A stretch of DNA of 64,000 nucleotides from CAWDMC01 sp963803295 (GTDB taxonomy: Bacteria; Acidobacteriota; Terriglobia; UBA7540). Position numbers and translations under genes: made by a program. The notes under the pieces were generated by a model that did no database searches, was not told where the DNA came from, and saw only the letters and a program-made list of their open reading frames with translations. This document shows, one piece after another, positions 17,952-27,206 of this stretch (positions are counted from its first letter, which is position 1; the number at the start of each line of letters is the position of its first letter). The DNA lies in contig CAWDMC010000002.1 of NCBI GenBank assembly GCA_963803295.1, forward strand, positions 248,001 through 312,000, written 5' to 3'.

Positions 17952-18749
17952 ATGTTTTCTGAGCATTCCATTGTTGCCGCGTCTGTTGCCCGGCATTCTG
18001 CGATGACCCTTGTGGCTGCGGCCGTCCTCGCCTGTAGCCTGATAACGAACAATGCAGCCGGACAGGCAGGGCAAGACTCATCCGCTGTCGTCGCCCCGGA
18101 AATTTCGTCGGTCAAGCCTGCAAGCGTCACGCCGGGAAGCAAGCTCAACGTAAAGATCACTGGCAAACATTTCGCGACCGGCGCTCGAGCCGGGTTTCAG
18201 AATCAGGGGATTCATGTAGTTGCGATTCAGGTGAAGTCCTCTGAGATTGAAGTTCGCATCCACGTAGATACTAACGCGGCCGCCGGAGCCACCACTCTGT
18301 ATGTTGCCAATCCCGATGATAGTGGGGCGGAGGCCGGCTTTGACGTGGCAGCTGGCGCCGTCGTGACTGAAGGCGAAGATCCCTCTGAGGCCCCTGCCAA
18401 AAGCAAGCCAGCCGCGTCGGCTGACTCCGCCGGAGCCGCTTCTGGCCAACAGTTTCAAGTGATCAACCTCGGCGAGATCGGAGGTCTGCTCAAGGGGACA
18501 GGTACAAAACCTCAGGGCACCCTGAGCATCTCCAAGGGAAAGCTCGCCTACACGGAAGCAGGTCAGCAGGTCTTCTCTGTTTCCAGCGGCGATGTGCGCG
18601 AGATCGACGAAAACCAGGTGTTCGGCATCAGCACGGGGACTTTCCACCTGATCCTGAACTCCGGCAAGACCTACAACTTCGCGGCCGCGTCTCTTCGTCC
18701 GGCTGACGGACAGTCCATCATCAGCTCGCTACGGCAGGCTCTGAAATAG
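17952..18749 (+). CDS. secreted IPT/TIG-domain protein
   Basis: A 265-residue exported protein of unknown role. The ATG at 17952 has GGTGAG upstream and starts a signal peptide (hydrophobic run TLVAAAVLACSLI, cleavage near AGQAGQ). Residues about 45-125 form an IPT/TIG immunoglobulin-like fold (ISSVKPASVTPGSKLNVKI, FATGARAGFQNQGIHV, ATTLYVANPDDSG). A low-complexity Ala/Pro/Ser linker follows. The C-terminal third (about 175-260) is a compact beta-rich domain (GTLSISKGKLAYTEAGQQVF, STGTFHLILNSGKTYNFAA) that resembles a PH/GRAM-like fold. No operon partner. Adhesion or envelope scaffolding is only a guess. Confidence 0.7.
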   Translation: MFSEHSIVAASVARHSAMTLVAAAVLACSLITNNAAGQAGQDSSAVVAPEISSVKPASVTPGSKLNVKITGKHFATGARAGFQNQGIHVVAIQVKSSEIEVRIHVDTNAAAGATTLYVANPDDSGAEAGFDVAAGAVVTEGEDPSEAPAKSKPAASADSAGAASGQQFQVINLGEIGGLLKGTGTKPQGTLSISKGKLAYTEAGQQVFSVSSGDVREIDENQVFGISTGTFHLILNSGKTYNFAAASLRPADGQSIISSLRQALK

Positions 18750-18850
18750 TCAAACCCGGTTCCTCACACCTTGGACTCCAGAATAGGCGGTCGCGTTGAT
18801 TTTTCAGGGTACCGGCAAGGTTCGCAATCCCTCTAGCTTACCCAACCATT

Positions 18851-20521
18851 TTACTTCGGCGCCACGAGATTCTGCATGGAGGTTACCTTGACCGTCTTTG
18901 CTTCGGGCGCCACCTGATACTGCAACTTCGCCTTGCGCAGATCGTTGCCGAATAGACACAAATTGCTGCTCTTGCTTCCGCTCACCTTCAGAAATACTCC
19001 GGTCCCATCTGCCGCCTTCGAATTGCGTATGGCGGCATCTGAGACGTCGTCAAAGGCCACTGCGGGGTATTCACTGTCCACCCAAGCCTGCCGTCCGGTG
19101 AAGTCATCCAACAGGACACCTTGCACGTTTTTGAATTCCAACGCGCTTTGCCACCGGTCGAGAGCGGGCTTATCCCAGTGGATTTCGATGCCCTTCAGCT
19201 TCAGATCCGTCGCGTTGGAGATCCTCAGGGCATTGACGGCCACATCATAGGGCGCGGCAGGGTCAGTGGAGAGAAATATCTTGATATTTTCGAGGGTAAG
19301 GCCGGCAATCGGGCTTTCGAGGTGGCCGTCAATATTTGAGGACCCTTTGGAGTGCGCGATTACATTGCGGATGGCGATATTACGAATGACGCCTGGAGGC
19401 CTTTCCCCTTTCTGGGCGGGTTTGCCTTCCCATTGGTTCTGGGTCAGCATCGCAAAGGTGATAGCTCCGCCTTGGATGCCTTGCACGTGATACCAGTCGA
19501 AGCGGCGCAGATTCATGGTCACGTTGGAGATCTGGACATCACTCACAAACCCGCCATCGGAAACCGACATAATGATGCCTTGGCTGCTGTCGGTGATCAC
19601 GCAATTATCAATCACCACATTCCGCACACCCTTGGCGTTGCCTTCGCTGAATTTGATGGCGGTAGCCGAAGAAGACAGACGGCAGTTGGTGACGGTGATG
19701 TTCTCGCAGAGAAGCGCAGGTCCCCAGGCATTATAAGAAATAAAAATGATGCAATCGTCGCCCGTTTCAATCGTGCTGTTAGCGATACGAACGTCCTTGC
19801 AGCCGTCCATATCGATGCCGTCGCACCAGATCGCCTCTTCCAGGCTGGTATGAATGTAAACGCCGTCCACGACAACACGCTCGGAAGCGTACATTGCGAT
19901 GGTCCAGCTCTGGGATCGAAGGAACGACAGCCCGGTGATCCGCACATCTTTGCAGTGTCCCAAATACACCAGGTGCGGATAAACGGTGCGCTGGGGATAG
20001 CCTTCCGGGAAGTCCCGCATCAAGGGCTTGCCCAAGGACTTCATCAAGAGTTTTGCAGGCCGGATAAACAAGTCGTGCATGTCATACGGGTCGTCCAAGC
20101 GCCATACGTACTTCGCTTGGCCGTCTAGCGTCCCTCTTCCCTCGATTGTGATATTCTCGACCCCCTCGCCATAAAACAGGGCCGCCTGAGAGGGCACGGG
20201 TTTACCGTTGAAATCCTCAGGGTCGGTCGAGCCAAACAGCGTCGCCCCAGCCTCAAGATACATTCGGACGTGGCTGCGTAGCATAAGGGTTCCCGACGTG
20301 TATTCGCCGGCGGGCACGTACACTTCTCCGCCGCCTACTGCCGCGCAAGCATCAATCGCTTTCTGAATGGCGGGCCGCGCGTCGTCAGGCTTAAAGCCAG
20401 TCGCCCCAAAATCCTTAACATTAAAAATTGAGCGGCCGGCGGCGAAAAGCGTTGAGCTGGGACAGATGATTAAGACAAGGAGCACCCCTAGAAAGATTGT
20501 TCGACGTCTTGTCAGGCCCAT
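18851..20521 (-). CDS. GH28-like polygalacturonase (right-handed beta-helix)
   Basis: A secreted pectin-type glycoside hydrolase. The ATG at 20521 has GGGGAG upstream and gives a Sec signal peptide (RRRTIFLGVLLVLIICPSS, cleavage after FAAG). The protein opens with FNVKDFGATGFKPDDARPAI, the pectate-lyase-3/GH28 entry motif. The helix core holds the catalytic region WCDGIDMDGCKDVRI (Asp in the NTD-like position) and ETGDDCIIF (the Asp-Asp pair). The usual Gly-His-Gly is replaced by a SEGNAKG-like turn, so the substrate may differ from plain polygalacturonate. 556 residues. It fits the rhamnosidase genes in this window as part of pectin use. Confidence 0.83.
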   Translation of the reverse strand: MGLTRRRTIFLGVLLVLIICPSSTLFAAGRSIFNVKDFGATGFKPDDARPAIQKAIDACAAVGGGEVYVPAGEYTSGTLMLRSHVRMYLEAGATLFGSTDPEDFNGKPVPSQAALFYGEGVENITIEGRGTLDGQAKYVWRLDDPYDMHDLFIRPAKLLMKSLGKPLMRDFPEGYPQRTVYPHLVYLGHCKDVRITGLSFLRSQSWTIAMYASERVVVDGVYIHTSLEEAIWCDGIDMDGCKDVRIANSTIETGDDCIIFISYNAWGPALLCENITVTNCRLSSSATAIKFSEGNAKGVRNVVIDNCVITDSSQGIIMSVSDGGFVSDVQISNVTMNLRRFDWYHVQGIQGGAITFAMLTQNQWEGKPAQKGERPPGVIRNIAIRNVIAHSKGSSNIDGHLESPIAGLTLENIKIFLSTDPAAPYDVAVNALRISNATDLKLKGIEIHWDKPALDRWQSALEFKNVQGVLLDDFTGRQAWVDSEYPAVAFDDVSDAAIRNSKAADGTGVFLKVSGSKSSNLCLFGNDLRKAKLQYQVAPEAKTVKVTSMQNLVAPK

Positions 20522-21283
20522 GTGGATCTCCCCAAATAGGAAGTTTGCGGCGGAGGGACGGTGGGCAGAGAGTTGGCAGAGCACCAGGCTGTGACAGGAG
20601 GAATGCATTTTGCTGACCTTCAACTCGCATCCTCTGTACGATTCAATCTGAGCTGAGCATTCTCTGTGCGATTTTGCCTTCACCTTGAATGCTACCCCCC
20701 GCCGCATATGGAAAATACCACGACTTGTGCGCAGTACGGTCTTATCCTGCAGAGTTTAGGCAAGTCCGATTCGCAATACGCTATCCAGCGAGGAGTCAGC
20801 GTGCACGGTGTGAGAAACTTTTGAGTCGCCAACAGAGCCGGCAGCGTCCCAGCACGGTATTGTGAGGCGATTTAACGCAACTGAAGCAAGGAATAGGCGG
20901 CTGGAGCGGATGCTCGAACGTTCAGCTGGAGCGCGACGCCCCACCTAGCGGGGGCAGGTCTTAGAGACGACGTTGGTAATTGGACCGTGTTGAGACGGAG
21001 CGTGGTGAGGTGCCGGAGGTCACGAAGCGCGAGTACGATCAGCCTTCCAATGTTAAGAGGGAACAAGGGTACTGCCCTTAACCCATTTTCCTTTCCGACA
21101 TATCTGGCGAGTATACGCGCACTTACGTTAGCCGCGAGGAATCTGCTGGTTTTCTCCCGAACTGCTCCGGGAGAGTGCGGAGGGGCTTGGGCTGATCCAA
21201 AGCCCAAGGGATAAGGGTTCCGGAAAAGGCGCCCAACAGCTCGGCGAATCCAATAAGAGGGGTTAGAAATTTTCCCTGGACCC
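20522..21283. other. intergenic before IS fragment
   Basis: About 760 bases. The minus-strand frame that extends the GH28 gene upstream and a 157-residue frame at 20872-21345 have no motif and overlap the IS fragment, so I do not call them. Nothing else is recognisable. Confidence 0.4.
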
Positions 21284-21668
21284 TGCGGGTGGACCGCTGG
21301 GACGCTCGCGTTCCGGGCTACACCGAGGTGGATCTGGTGGCCCACTCGGGCAATTCGGGCGAAGGGGAATTGGCCTACAGCTTGAATGTGACCGATGTTT
21401 ACAGCGGTTGGACCGAGTCGCGGGCGGTTTTGGGGACGTGGCCAGGGCGGGAGTGGCGGCGGCCCTGGAGGAGATCTCCGAGGCCGTGCCCTTTCGCCTC
21501 TTGGGGATCGATTCCGACAACGGCACGGAGTTTCTCAATTGGCAGGTGGCCCGCTGGTGCGCCCGGCGTGATATCCAGTTTACCCGCGGACGGCCCTATA
21601 AGAAAGACGACAATGCCCACATCGAGCAGAAGAACTGGACGCATGTGCGCAAGCTGATGGGCTGGGCA
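21284..21668 (+). mobile_element. fragment of a DDE (rve-type) transposase
   Basis: The plus strand reads VDRWDARVPGYTEVDLVAHS and SLNVTDVYSGWTESRAVLG, then shifts frame to RLLGIDSDNGTEFLNWQVAR, FTRGRPYKKDDNAHIEQKN and WTHVRKLMGW. This matches the middle of the intact transposase at 57137-58477 nearly segment for segment (EIDLVSHSGNS, GIDSDNGSEFIN, DNAHIEQKNWTHVRRLLGY). Only the catalytic centre survives, with one frameshift and both ends gone. It interrupts the secreted gene on the minus strand to its right. Confidence 0.85.
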
Positions 21669-21719
21669 ATGATAGTCCAGACGTTCGACTCGGCAATGGA
21701 ACAGCACGGCTTTGAGGCC

Positions 21720-22076
21720 TGGGCTTGATGCCTTCTTTTCGGTTCCCCCTTTCCCATACAACCAAACAACAGCTTGGTCGGTCCTTTGGACCTTGTAGCC
21801 TGCTGGAATCGCAGAGTTCTTCCAGCCGTAGAAGCTGATTCCATGCGCAACGGACGACAGTCGAAGTCGTACAGCAATGTTCGGTCCGACGAAGTCAGGA
21901 GACCTGTCTGCAGCCTCGCTATCACTGAGTACTCTGACTGAAATAACTTCGAACTTCACGCCGTCGGGCGGTGGTTGCTGTGCGGGCAAGAGTGTGGCTA
22001 ACATGAGCGTTAGCAGGACTACCAGACAGCTACTGCGGAGGCTGATTGGCTTTGATTCCGTTACGAATTGATTCAT
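21720..22076 (-). pseudogene. secreted protein, presumed immunity partner of RHS tip 2, truncated by IS fragment
   Basis: The frame starts at ATG 22076 (MNQFVTESK) and has a signal peptide (SCLVVLLTLMLATLLPAQQ). It continues with a beta-rich body (VKFEVISVRVLSDSEAADRS, ISFYGWKNSAIPAGYKVQRT) for about 119 residues, then enters antisense transposase sequence near 21720, so the native 3' end is lost. The start lies 47 bases inside the 3' end of the RHS tip gene. A small exported gene after a toxin tip is what an immunity gene against an extracytoplasmic toxin should look like; there is no homology support. Confidence 0.5.
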
Positions 22077-22823
22077 CGAGTCCTCGATAGAGCGTCGGAT
22101 TCTGGAAAAAGTTTTGGAAGCCTTCAAACACGCCCAGTTGCCGCTGAAATGCTGGGTACTCCCCGCCCCCGTTCAGATGGACCTGCTCATGACTCAAGGC
22201 TGATCCGCCGTAATAACCAAAGTCTGAGTTGGTCCGCGACATCTGGTAAAACCCACTCTCGGGTTCGGTGCGGACGTAAATGGTCCCACTGAATTGACCT
22301 TTCCCTTGAATAACGAATGCCTGGGCGCCAAGGAGCTTCTGCATACCCTCGGCTGTTGTATGGCCTGCGAAGTCATTTTGGGTGTCTGTCGTCAGAGTAA
22401 AGTTTGATAGTTGCAGGCCATTGCGCTCACCGGTCTTATCCAAATCAGCCAAGAGATTCCCGACGACGTGGTTGCCCTCCTGCTCTGGATTGAGAGTGTT
22501 CCTTTCCTTCTCTAGGGCATCCTTCTGATCTTTCGTGAGGTCTTTATTCTTCAACTGCTGTCCGATTTCCTTATTGCGCTTTTTGATTTCGTCGTCGGTG
22601 TGTTGACCTAGCTGAACTAGTTCTTCGCCTGTCGGATCGACAAACGCAAGAGGGTTATTGCGCACGTAGGCATACTTGTTTAGGGTTTGAGGGTCTACGC
22701 GGCGCCCTCCCACTGGTCAGGCGTCATAAACCGCCCAAGGTTGTTTCCGCCGCCAAAATATCTCGCTCCGAAGTTATCCAGCCCGGATTCGTAATCGCGT
22801 TCTTCGCCGGTGAAATGAGTCAC
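22030..22823 (-). pseudogene. orphan RHS tip 2 with HExxH zincin-like C-terminal domain (frameshifted)
   Basis: Begins at a GTG (22823) overlapping the stop of the gene before it and reads VTHFTGEERDYESGLDNFGA, then RYFGG and LGRFMTPDQ. After a one-base shift near 22710 it continues DPQTLNKYAYVRNNPLAFVD, PTGEE. That is the conserved end of an RHS core, copied from the same point as in the full RHS gene (HFTGKERDSESGLDNFGARY). The roughly 190-residue C-terminal domain has a charged helical start and then SALSHEQVHLNGGGEYPAF, an HExxH with a following Glu, as in zinc metallopeptidases. Arrangement suggests a spare toxin tip rather than a stand-alone protein. Confidence 0.65.
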
Positions 22824-23350
22824 TCGCCGCACGAGGCAAGGGTGTCAGAACTGGTAATGCGATATTCCATCGCATCGAGACTAGCCACCTTAAAATTCCG
22901 ATCATTCAGAACACCGCGAAAATCGAACGAAGCCGTCGGCCCAAGATAGATCCCGACGATACCCTTAGAATCGGTACAGTGGAACATGTAATGCGGGGCG
23001 GCGTCGAAAACCATCCACAGGTTGCCGTGCAGTGCTGGTATGACTTTTGGACGAAACCTGAGGCGCTTATAATCCCCGAACGCGGCTTCGCTGCACTTTC
23101 GAAAATAGGCGAACGCAAATCCACTGTGCTCGGTTAGGCACACTTGGAATTTGTCGCTACAATCTTGGAGCCCCATACTTCGTGAGCGTGGAGTGTCGAG
23201 AGTTCCAGTCCGTGTATCCAGTTTGATCACATCTCCATTCGATGCCGCAAATGTAGCGTGGAAACCCGCGTGGTCCGACGAATCCGACTGCGCCATCGCT
23301 GCCGAAAGCAGCGTCACAAACAGAATGAGCCCTTGTATACTACGCGTCAT
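22820..23350 (-). CDS. small secreted protein, presumed immunity partner of RHS tip 1
   Basis: 176 residues from ATG 23350, whose ATGA overlaps the RHS stop codon, so the two are translationally coupled. It has a signal peptide (MTRSIQGLILFVTLLSAAMA) and four cysteines in the mature part (LQDCSDKFQVCLTEH, FRKCSEAAFG, YMFHCTDSKG) that could form disulfides outside the cytoplasm. There is no recognisable family. Position directly behind a toxin-tipped RHS gene, coupling and export support a role as periplasmic immunity protein; this is inference. Confidence 0.55.
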   Translation of the reverse strand: MTRSIQGLILFVTLLSAAMAQSDSSDHAGFHATFAASNGDVIKLDTRTGTLDTPRSRSMGLQDCSDKFQVCLTEHSGFAFAYFRKCSEAAFGDYKRLRFRPKVIPALHGNLWMVFDAAPHYMFHCTDSKGIVGIYLGPTASFDFRGVLNDRNFKVASLDAMEYRITSSDTLASCGE

Positions 23351-24838
23351 TGGCAGCCTCCTGGTATAGAGCAGTCGAATGGAGCGCCAACAGCATGTGA
23401 CATTCGGCGACCCGCGGAGGTCGTACCTTGCTGACGGGGCCATGAAAGCGTGGGTGTTACCGGATATTGGTTGGTCAACGCCTCTCCAAAGTGGGTTTCA
23501 TGGGCTAGTTCATGAAATGTCAAACTATTCAGGCCGACGTCCGGAGCCTCGTTGCGGGCAGACGCGGCGTTAGCATAAGCCGAGACTGCTCCAGGAGTAA
23601 GCTGACTACGACCTGAGAATGAATCTCCATTCCAGGTGCCAGTTGTCCCGCCGTCGGCCCCGCCGTTATTGAAACTCTTGTTCGTCACTTCAAAAGATGT
23701 CCCGTTCCAAACGGCCTCGATCTCCTTGCCTGTCATGGACCCAATGACCTTGCCGTTCGAGTCTTTGATATTGAACTTGTCCTTGTCATTCAAAGCGTTA
23801 ACAGCCTTGTCATACTTGTTCAATACGCCTTCCAGTTGCTTGCCAGCTTTTGCGCCTGTCTGTCCTGTCGCAGCATCCACATTCACTTTACAAGTCCCGT
23901 CTTTGTAGTGATCGGCGCAGTGCCCATCCACGTCGGCGCGGCTCAGCGGATTGTTGCTTACGTATGCGTACAGATTCAACGTCTGTGGATCACCGAACAC
24001 TGTGTAGGGCACCGTCGTAGGCTTAGCAGCCCAATCTGGAGTCATAAACCGTCCTAGGCTCGATGCATCGTACCGCGCCCCGAAGTTGTCCAGGCCGCTC
24101 TCGCTATCCCGTTCTTTGCCGGTAAAGTGCATCGGGCTGATGTCGGGCGGATTGCAAGCCAAGTTCATTCCGTATGGGGTATCCGTGCACCATTGGACGC
24201 GGGCCCCGCTGGAATCCGTTCGCGCACGCTCTGTCCCCAACCAGTCCGCATGGTTCCAGAACAGGCCGCTGCTGTTGTTCGTTGCCACGTGCCGGTCGCC
24301 GGCGTAGAACTCGGTCCGCAGCACGGTGCCTGTCCCGTCGTGCACAGAAATCACATGCCCCTGCGGGTCATAAACATATTCCTCCAGCGTGTTCCCTTGT
24401 TGCTTCCCTACTCGCCGCCCTTGCGGATCGTAGAAATAGCGTGTCGCCGTGGCCGAGGTCGAGGTGCAGAGTGCATCCTGTCCCAGAACACAAGTGATCC
24501 GGTTTTCAGCATCGTAGACATACCCATGTGACCCGTCGGCAGTGAGGTTCCCCGGCCCCCCAACCATCCCGTCGTCGTAGACATGGACACCATCTTCCGA
24601 AATCCGATTGTTGGTGGGATTGAAAGTCAAGCCCAGGGGTGTGCAGTGGGGAGTGCCAGGGTTGGTGCAGATCATGTTGCCATACCGGTCTGGATTATAC
24701 GTGAAAGTCTGCCCTGTCGTAACCGCCTTGTGCAGCCGGTTCAATTTGTCGTAGATGTACGTCCAGTTGCCATTTACGCTGTCGTTGGCGGTGAGCAGGT
24801 TGCCGTTGCCAGCGTAGCAGGTATAGCGCGGAGTTTCG
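23347..24838 (-). CDS. RHS-repeat protein, 5'-truncated, with HExxH zincin-like toxin tip
   Basis: Only the 3' part of an RHS gene remains. Frame evidence starts near 24838 (RYTCYAGNGNLLTANDSVNG, with no start codon), followed by YD-repeats (FTYNPDRYGNMIC, GYVYDAENRITCVLG, TRYFYDPQGRRVG, EEYVYDPQGHVIS). The RHS core end is HFTGKERDSESGLDNFGARY and DPQTLNLYAYVSNNPLSRAD. The variable C-terminal domain (about 190 residues) contains LNSLTFHELAHETHFGEAL, a zincin HExxH motif. RHS proteins deliver such tips to competitors by contact or through secretion systems. The 5' end stops at a palindromic element next to a recombinase module, so the gene is probably silent unless fused to another core. Confidence 0.78.
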
Positions 24839-24944
24839 CTTCTTAGAAACTCCGCGGCTCTTCGGCAATATGTCGGTCCTAATCAGAGGCCCGACTCGAT
24901 CCCGACACAAAGCCGCGGAGTTTGAAAAACGCAAAGTCCGCGCT
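24825..24944. repeat. 120-bp palindromic element (two hairpins, MITE- or REP-like)
   Basis: Two hairpins built from the same word face each other. The left is CGCGGAGTTTC (24827-24837) with GAAACTCCGCG (24846-24856); the right is AGCCGCGGAGTTTG (24911-24924) with CAAAGTCCGCGCT (24932-24944). The outermost ends, AGCGCGGA and TCCGCGCT, are inverted repeats of each other. This gives a compact, non-coding, symmetric element of about 120 bp at the exact junction of the RHS gene and the recombinase module. Confidence 0.65.
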
Positions 24945-24968
24945 ACGCTCGCTAAGGGAGGTGTTCAT
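24879..24968 (-). pseudogene. start of a third recombinase gene, truncated
   Basis: An ATG at 24968 overlaps the stop of the preceding recombinase (ATGA). It encodes MNTSLSERSADFAFFKLRGF before a stop at 24879, running into the palindromic element after about eight codons. Recombinase-in-trio elements have three such coupled genes, so this is most likely the beginning of the third one, cut off by the palindrome insertion or a deletion. Confidence 0.5.
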
Positions 24969-25912
24969 GGCCGAGCCTCCTCCCAGCGCTGTTGCAGCCG
25001 TTGCATGGCCTCGCGCATAAGCTCAGGCGAGCCTTCCAAATACCACTGCGTGTCGGCGACGTGTACATGGCCGAGGTAGGCGGACAACACGGGCAGTCGC
25101 CGCTCGGGATCCTGACCGGAGCGGTACCATTGAAGCAGGGTGTTGGTCGCGAAACGGTGGCGCATATCGTGCAGACGAGGGCCATGACGGTCAGAGGCGC
25201 CCCGCAGGCCGATCTGCCGAGACAAAGCATAGAAAGTTCGATGAATCTCTCCAGCATCCAAACGATTGCCCTGGCTGGAGACGAACACAGAGGGGGACAC
25301 CGTTCGTCCTGCCCAATGGCGCTGACGTCGGGCGAGGTAGTCGGCCAGCACCGAGCAGGTCGAGGCGTGTAAAGGCACCAGGCGAGTTTTGCCGAATTTG
25401 GTGCCGCGGATGGTCAACACGGCAGCCTTCAAATCGACATCTTGCAGCTCCAGATTGCGTGCTTCGCCGAGCCGCAGACCGGCCACGCTGAGCAGTCCGA
25501 ATAGACAGTGAAAGACCCACGGTTGCAGCTTGCCGCGTTCATCGCGATGGGGTATTTTGAGAGCGACGCGCAATAAGCTGCGGATCTCTTCCTCGGAGTA
25601 CAGATAAGGTCGCGCCCGCGTCGGTTGGAAGGGTAACAAGCCCAGCGGGGGAATCTGCGTGCGCGGATCTGTGGCACTGCGATAACGTGCGAAGGCGCGT
25701 ACGAAACTCAGCCGTTGCGCCCAGTGGGCCGGTTGCACGTTGGCTGGTTGCTGGGCCCAAGCCAACGCCAACGCCTGAGTGATGCAGGAAGCGTGGTGCT
25801 GCTCCAAAAATCTGACGAAATCGCTCAGCCCTTTGCCGGTCTCGCGCAGCTTGAATCCTAAGCCACGACGCATCTCTAAGTACTCCCGAACAGCTTGCCG
25901 AAGGGTGTTCAT
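24965..25912 (-). CDS. tyrosine recombinase, second gene of a recombinase trio
   Basis: A 315-residue site-specific recombinase that looks intact. The N-terminal SAM-like core-binding domain (about 1-100) is followed by a catalytic domain with Arg in SVAGLRLGEARNLELQDVD, Lys in GTKFGKTRLVPLH, His-x-x-Arg in LHDMRHRFATNTLL, and the terminal His and Tyr in YLGHVHVADTQWYLEGSPE. The start at 25912 is chosen because it overlaps the upstream stop in an ATGA, giving MNTLRQAVREYLEMRRGLGF; the longer start at 25930 is less likely. This is the only complete member of the trio; whether it works alone is unknown. Confidence 0.85.
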   Translation of the reverse strand: MNTLRQAVREYLEMRRGLGFKLRETGKGLSDFVRFLEQHHASCITQALALAWAQQPANVQPAHWAQRLSFVRAFARYRSATDPRTQIPPLGLLPFQPTRARPYLYSEEEIRSLLRVALKIPHRDERGKLQPWVFHCLFGLLSVAGLRLGEARNLELQDVDLKAAVLTIRGTKFGKTRLVPLHASTCSVLADYLARRQRHWAGRTVSPSVFVSSQGNRLDAGEIHRTFYALSRQIGLRGASDRHGPRLHDMRHRFATNTLLQWYRSGQDPERRLPVLSAYLGHVHVADTQWYLEGSPELMREAMQRLQQRWEEARP

Positions 25913-26677
25913 CGCCCACCTCCCGGCCAAGGCAGAGCCAGCGTGCGCAGGGCATCGAGGTCCACCTTGGCGTAAATTTTGGTGGTCCCGGGGCTGCGGT
26001 GACCCAACAACTCGCCGATCTCACCGAGCGAGGCGCCTTGACGCAACATTTCGGTGGCCAGCCCATGGCGAAATTGATGTGCTCCGTAAGTGGGAGCGTC
26101 AACACCGGCACGCTGCAGGCGGTGCCGAACCAATGATGCAATAGCAGCGGGACCTCGAAAGCCGCAGCGGGGAGCTCTCGTCCGCAAGAATACACGTCGA
26201 TGGGAAGATTGCGGCCGTCCACGCCGCAAATAGGAGGCGATCGCTTGCCCAACGTCTGGAGGCAAGGGCAAGTCGCTACGGGGGCCACTCTTGCCACGCA
26301 CGCTCAACTGGCCTAGGTTCCAGTCCAGGTCATCGAGCTCGAGAAACACTACTTCCGATAGCAGCAGCGCAGTGTGCCCAGGCGATGATTCACGGTCTGC
26401 GACCGGGGCTGAGGATCCTGCTCGACTTGATGACGGACATAGTCGGCGAGGGTGGACTCGGTGATTTGGGCGAGTGGCTGGTGTTGCGGTTCGAACCAGC
26501 GGACGAAGTTGAGCAGGTCGTAGGCGTAGATGCGCAGCGAACGCAGGGAAAGTTGGCGGAGGCGCTGACCGTCTAGGAAGGCATTCGCCCATTCGACCTC
26601 TCCTCCTTCTTGTCGCACACACGGTAGGGGGAGGCACTGGCGGGCACCATAGACTGATGAATGACAGAGAAGTTCAT
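25909..26677 (-). pseudogene. tyrosine recombinase, first gene of the trio, decayed
   Basis: The N-terminal domain reads MNFSVIHQSMVPASASPYRV from ATG 26677, then after a shift LRQLSLRSLRIYAYDLLNFV and VNHRLGTLRCCYR. About 60-80 residues, including the first catalytic Arg region, are missing at about 26350, where the frame jumps to SEVVFLELDDLDWNLGQLSV. The end (YGAHQFRHGLATEMLRQGAS, LLGHRSPGTTKIYAKVD) keeps the His-x-x-Arg, His and Tyr positions. At least two frameshifts and one deletion make it non-functional. Its end couples by ATGA to the second recombinase. Confidence 0.75.
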
Positions 26678-27149
26678 GTACGCCTCCAGCCCCACTGCTC
26701 CAGCAACTGCTTGACACTCTCCAGATCCGCAGCCGCGTGGGACCACACGGTTCGGCGTAGGGCGGGGGAGAAGAACTCGAAGGCAAAGCTTGGTCGGGCA
26801 GCGGCGGAGAACCCTGATGTGCTTTCCTGGGAGGGCTGATGGGCAGGTCCAGCACTTGGTAAATACCGCCTTCATAGGCAATCAGGTCTCGTGCCACGAG
26901 CTCCTTGCGGGCTCTGTCCAGTTCATGAGGAAAACGAATGTCAAGCATTTCGGCCTGGCGTGCGTCGGAGTAAAAGCTGACGCCGTCCTGATTAGAGACC
27001 GCGACCAACACGAAATAAAACAGCTTCTCCAAGCGGGTTAAGCCTTGATCGAATCCCTCGCGCAGGAAGCGATGATCGATCCAGCTGAAAGAACCGCGAA
27101 TGGAACGTCGGCGATCGGGTCGGGGTGGTTGAGGTCGGAACTTCGGCAT
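26674..27149 (-). pseudogene. winged-helix-like accessory protein of the recombinase module (frameshifted)
   Basis: From ATG 27149 (GAGGGG six bases upstream) the frame reads MPKFRPQPPRPDRRRSI, then GSFSWIDHRFLREGFDQGLT, EKLFYFVLVAVSNQDGVSFY, SDARQAEMLDIRFPHELDRA and LIAYEGGIYQVLDLP. This resembles the replication-initiator/wHTH-like proteins often found with transposable modules. After a Pro/Ser-rich linker the frame shifts (about 26760) to SHAAADLESVKQLLEQWGWR, whose TGA overlaps the ATG of recombinase 1. DNA binding at the direct repeats just upstream is plausible, not shown. Confidence 0.5.
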
Positions 27150-27206
27150 GTTCATCCCCTCGGCAGGTTCAACGTAGGGGTGGAGGGTTGCGAAAAGCCA
27201 TCGAGT

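Noticed and set aside
20872..21345. 157-residue minus-strand ORF beside the IS fragment
   Set aside because: No motif or ribosome-binding site, and it overlaps transposase-derived sequence on the other strand.
26349..27155. One 268-residue ORF joining a winged-helix domain to a recombinase N-terminus
   Set aside because: The fusion is created by frameshifts; the natural junction is an ATGA overlap between two genes at 26674-26677 in another frame.
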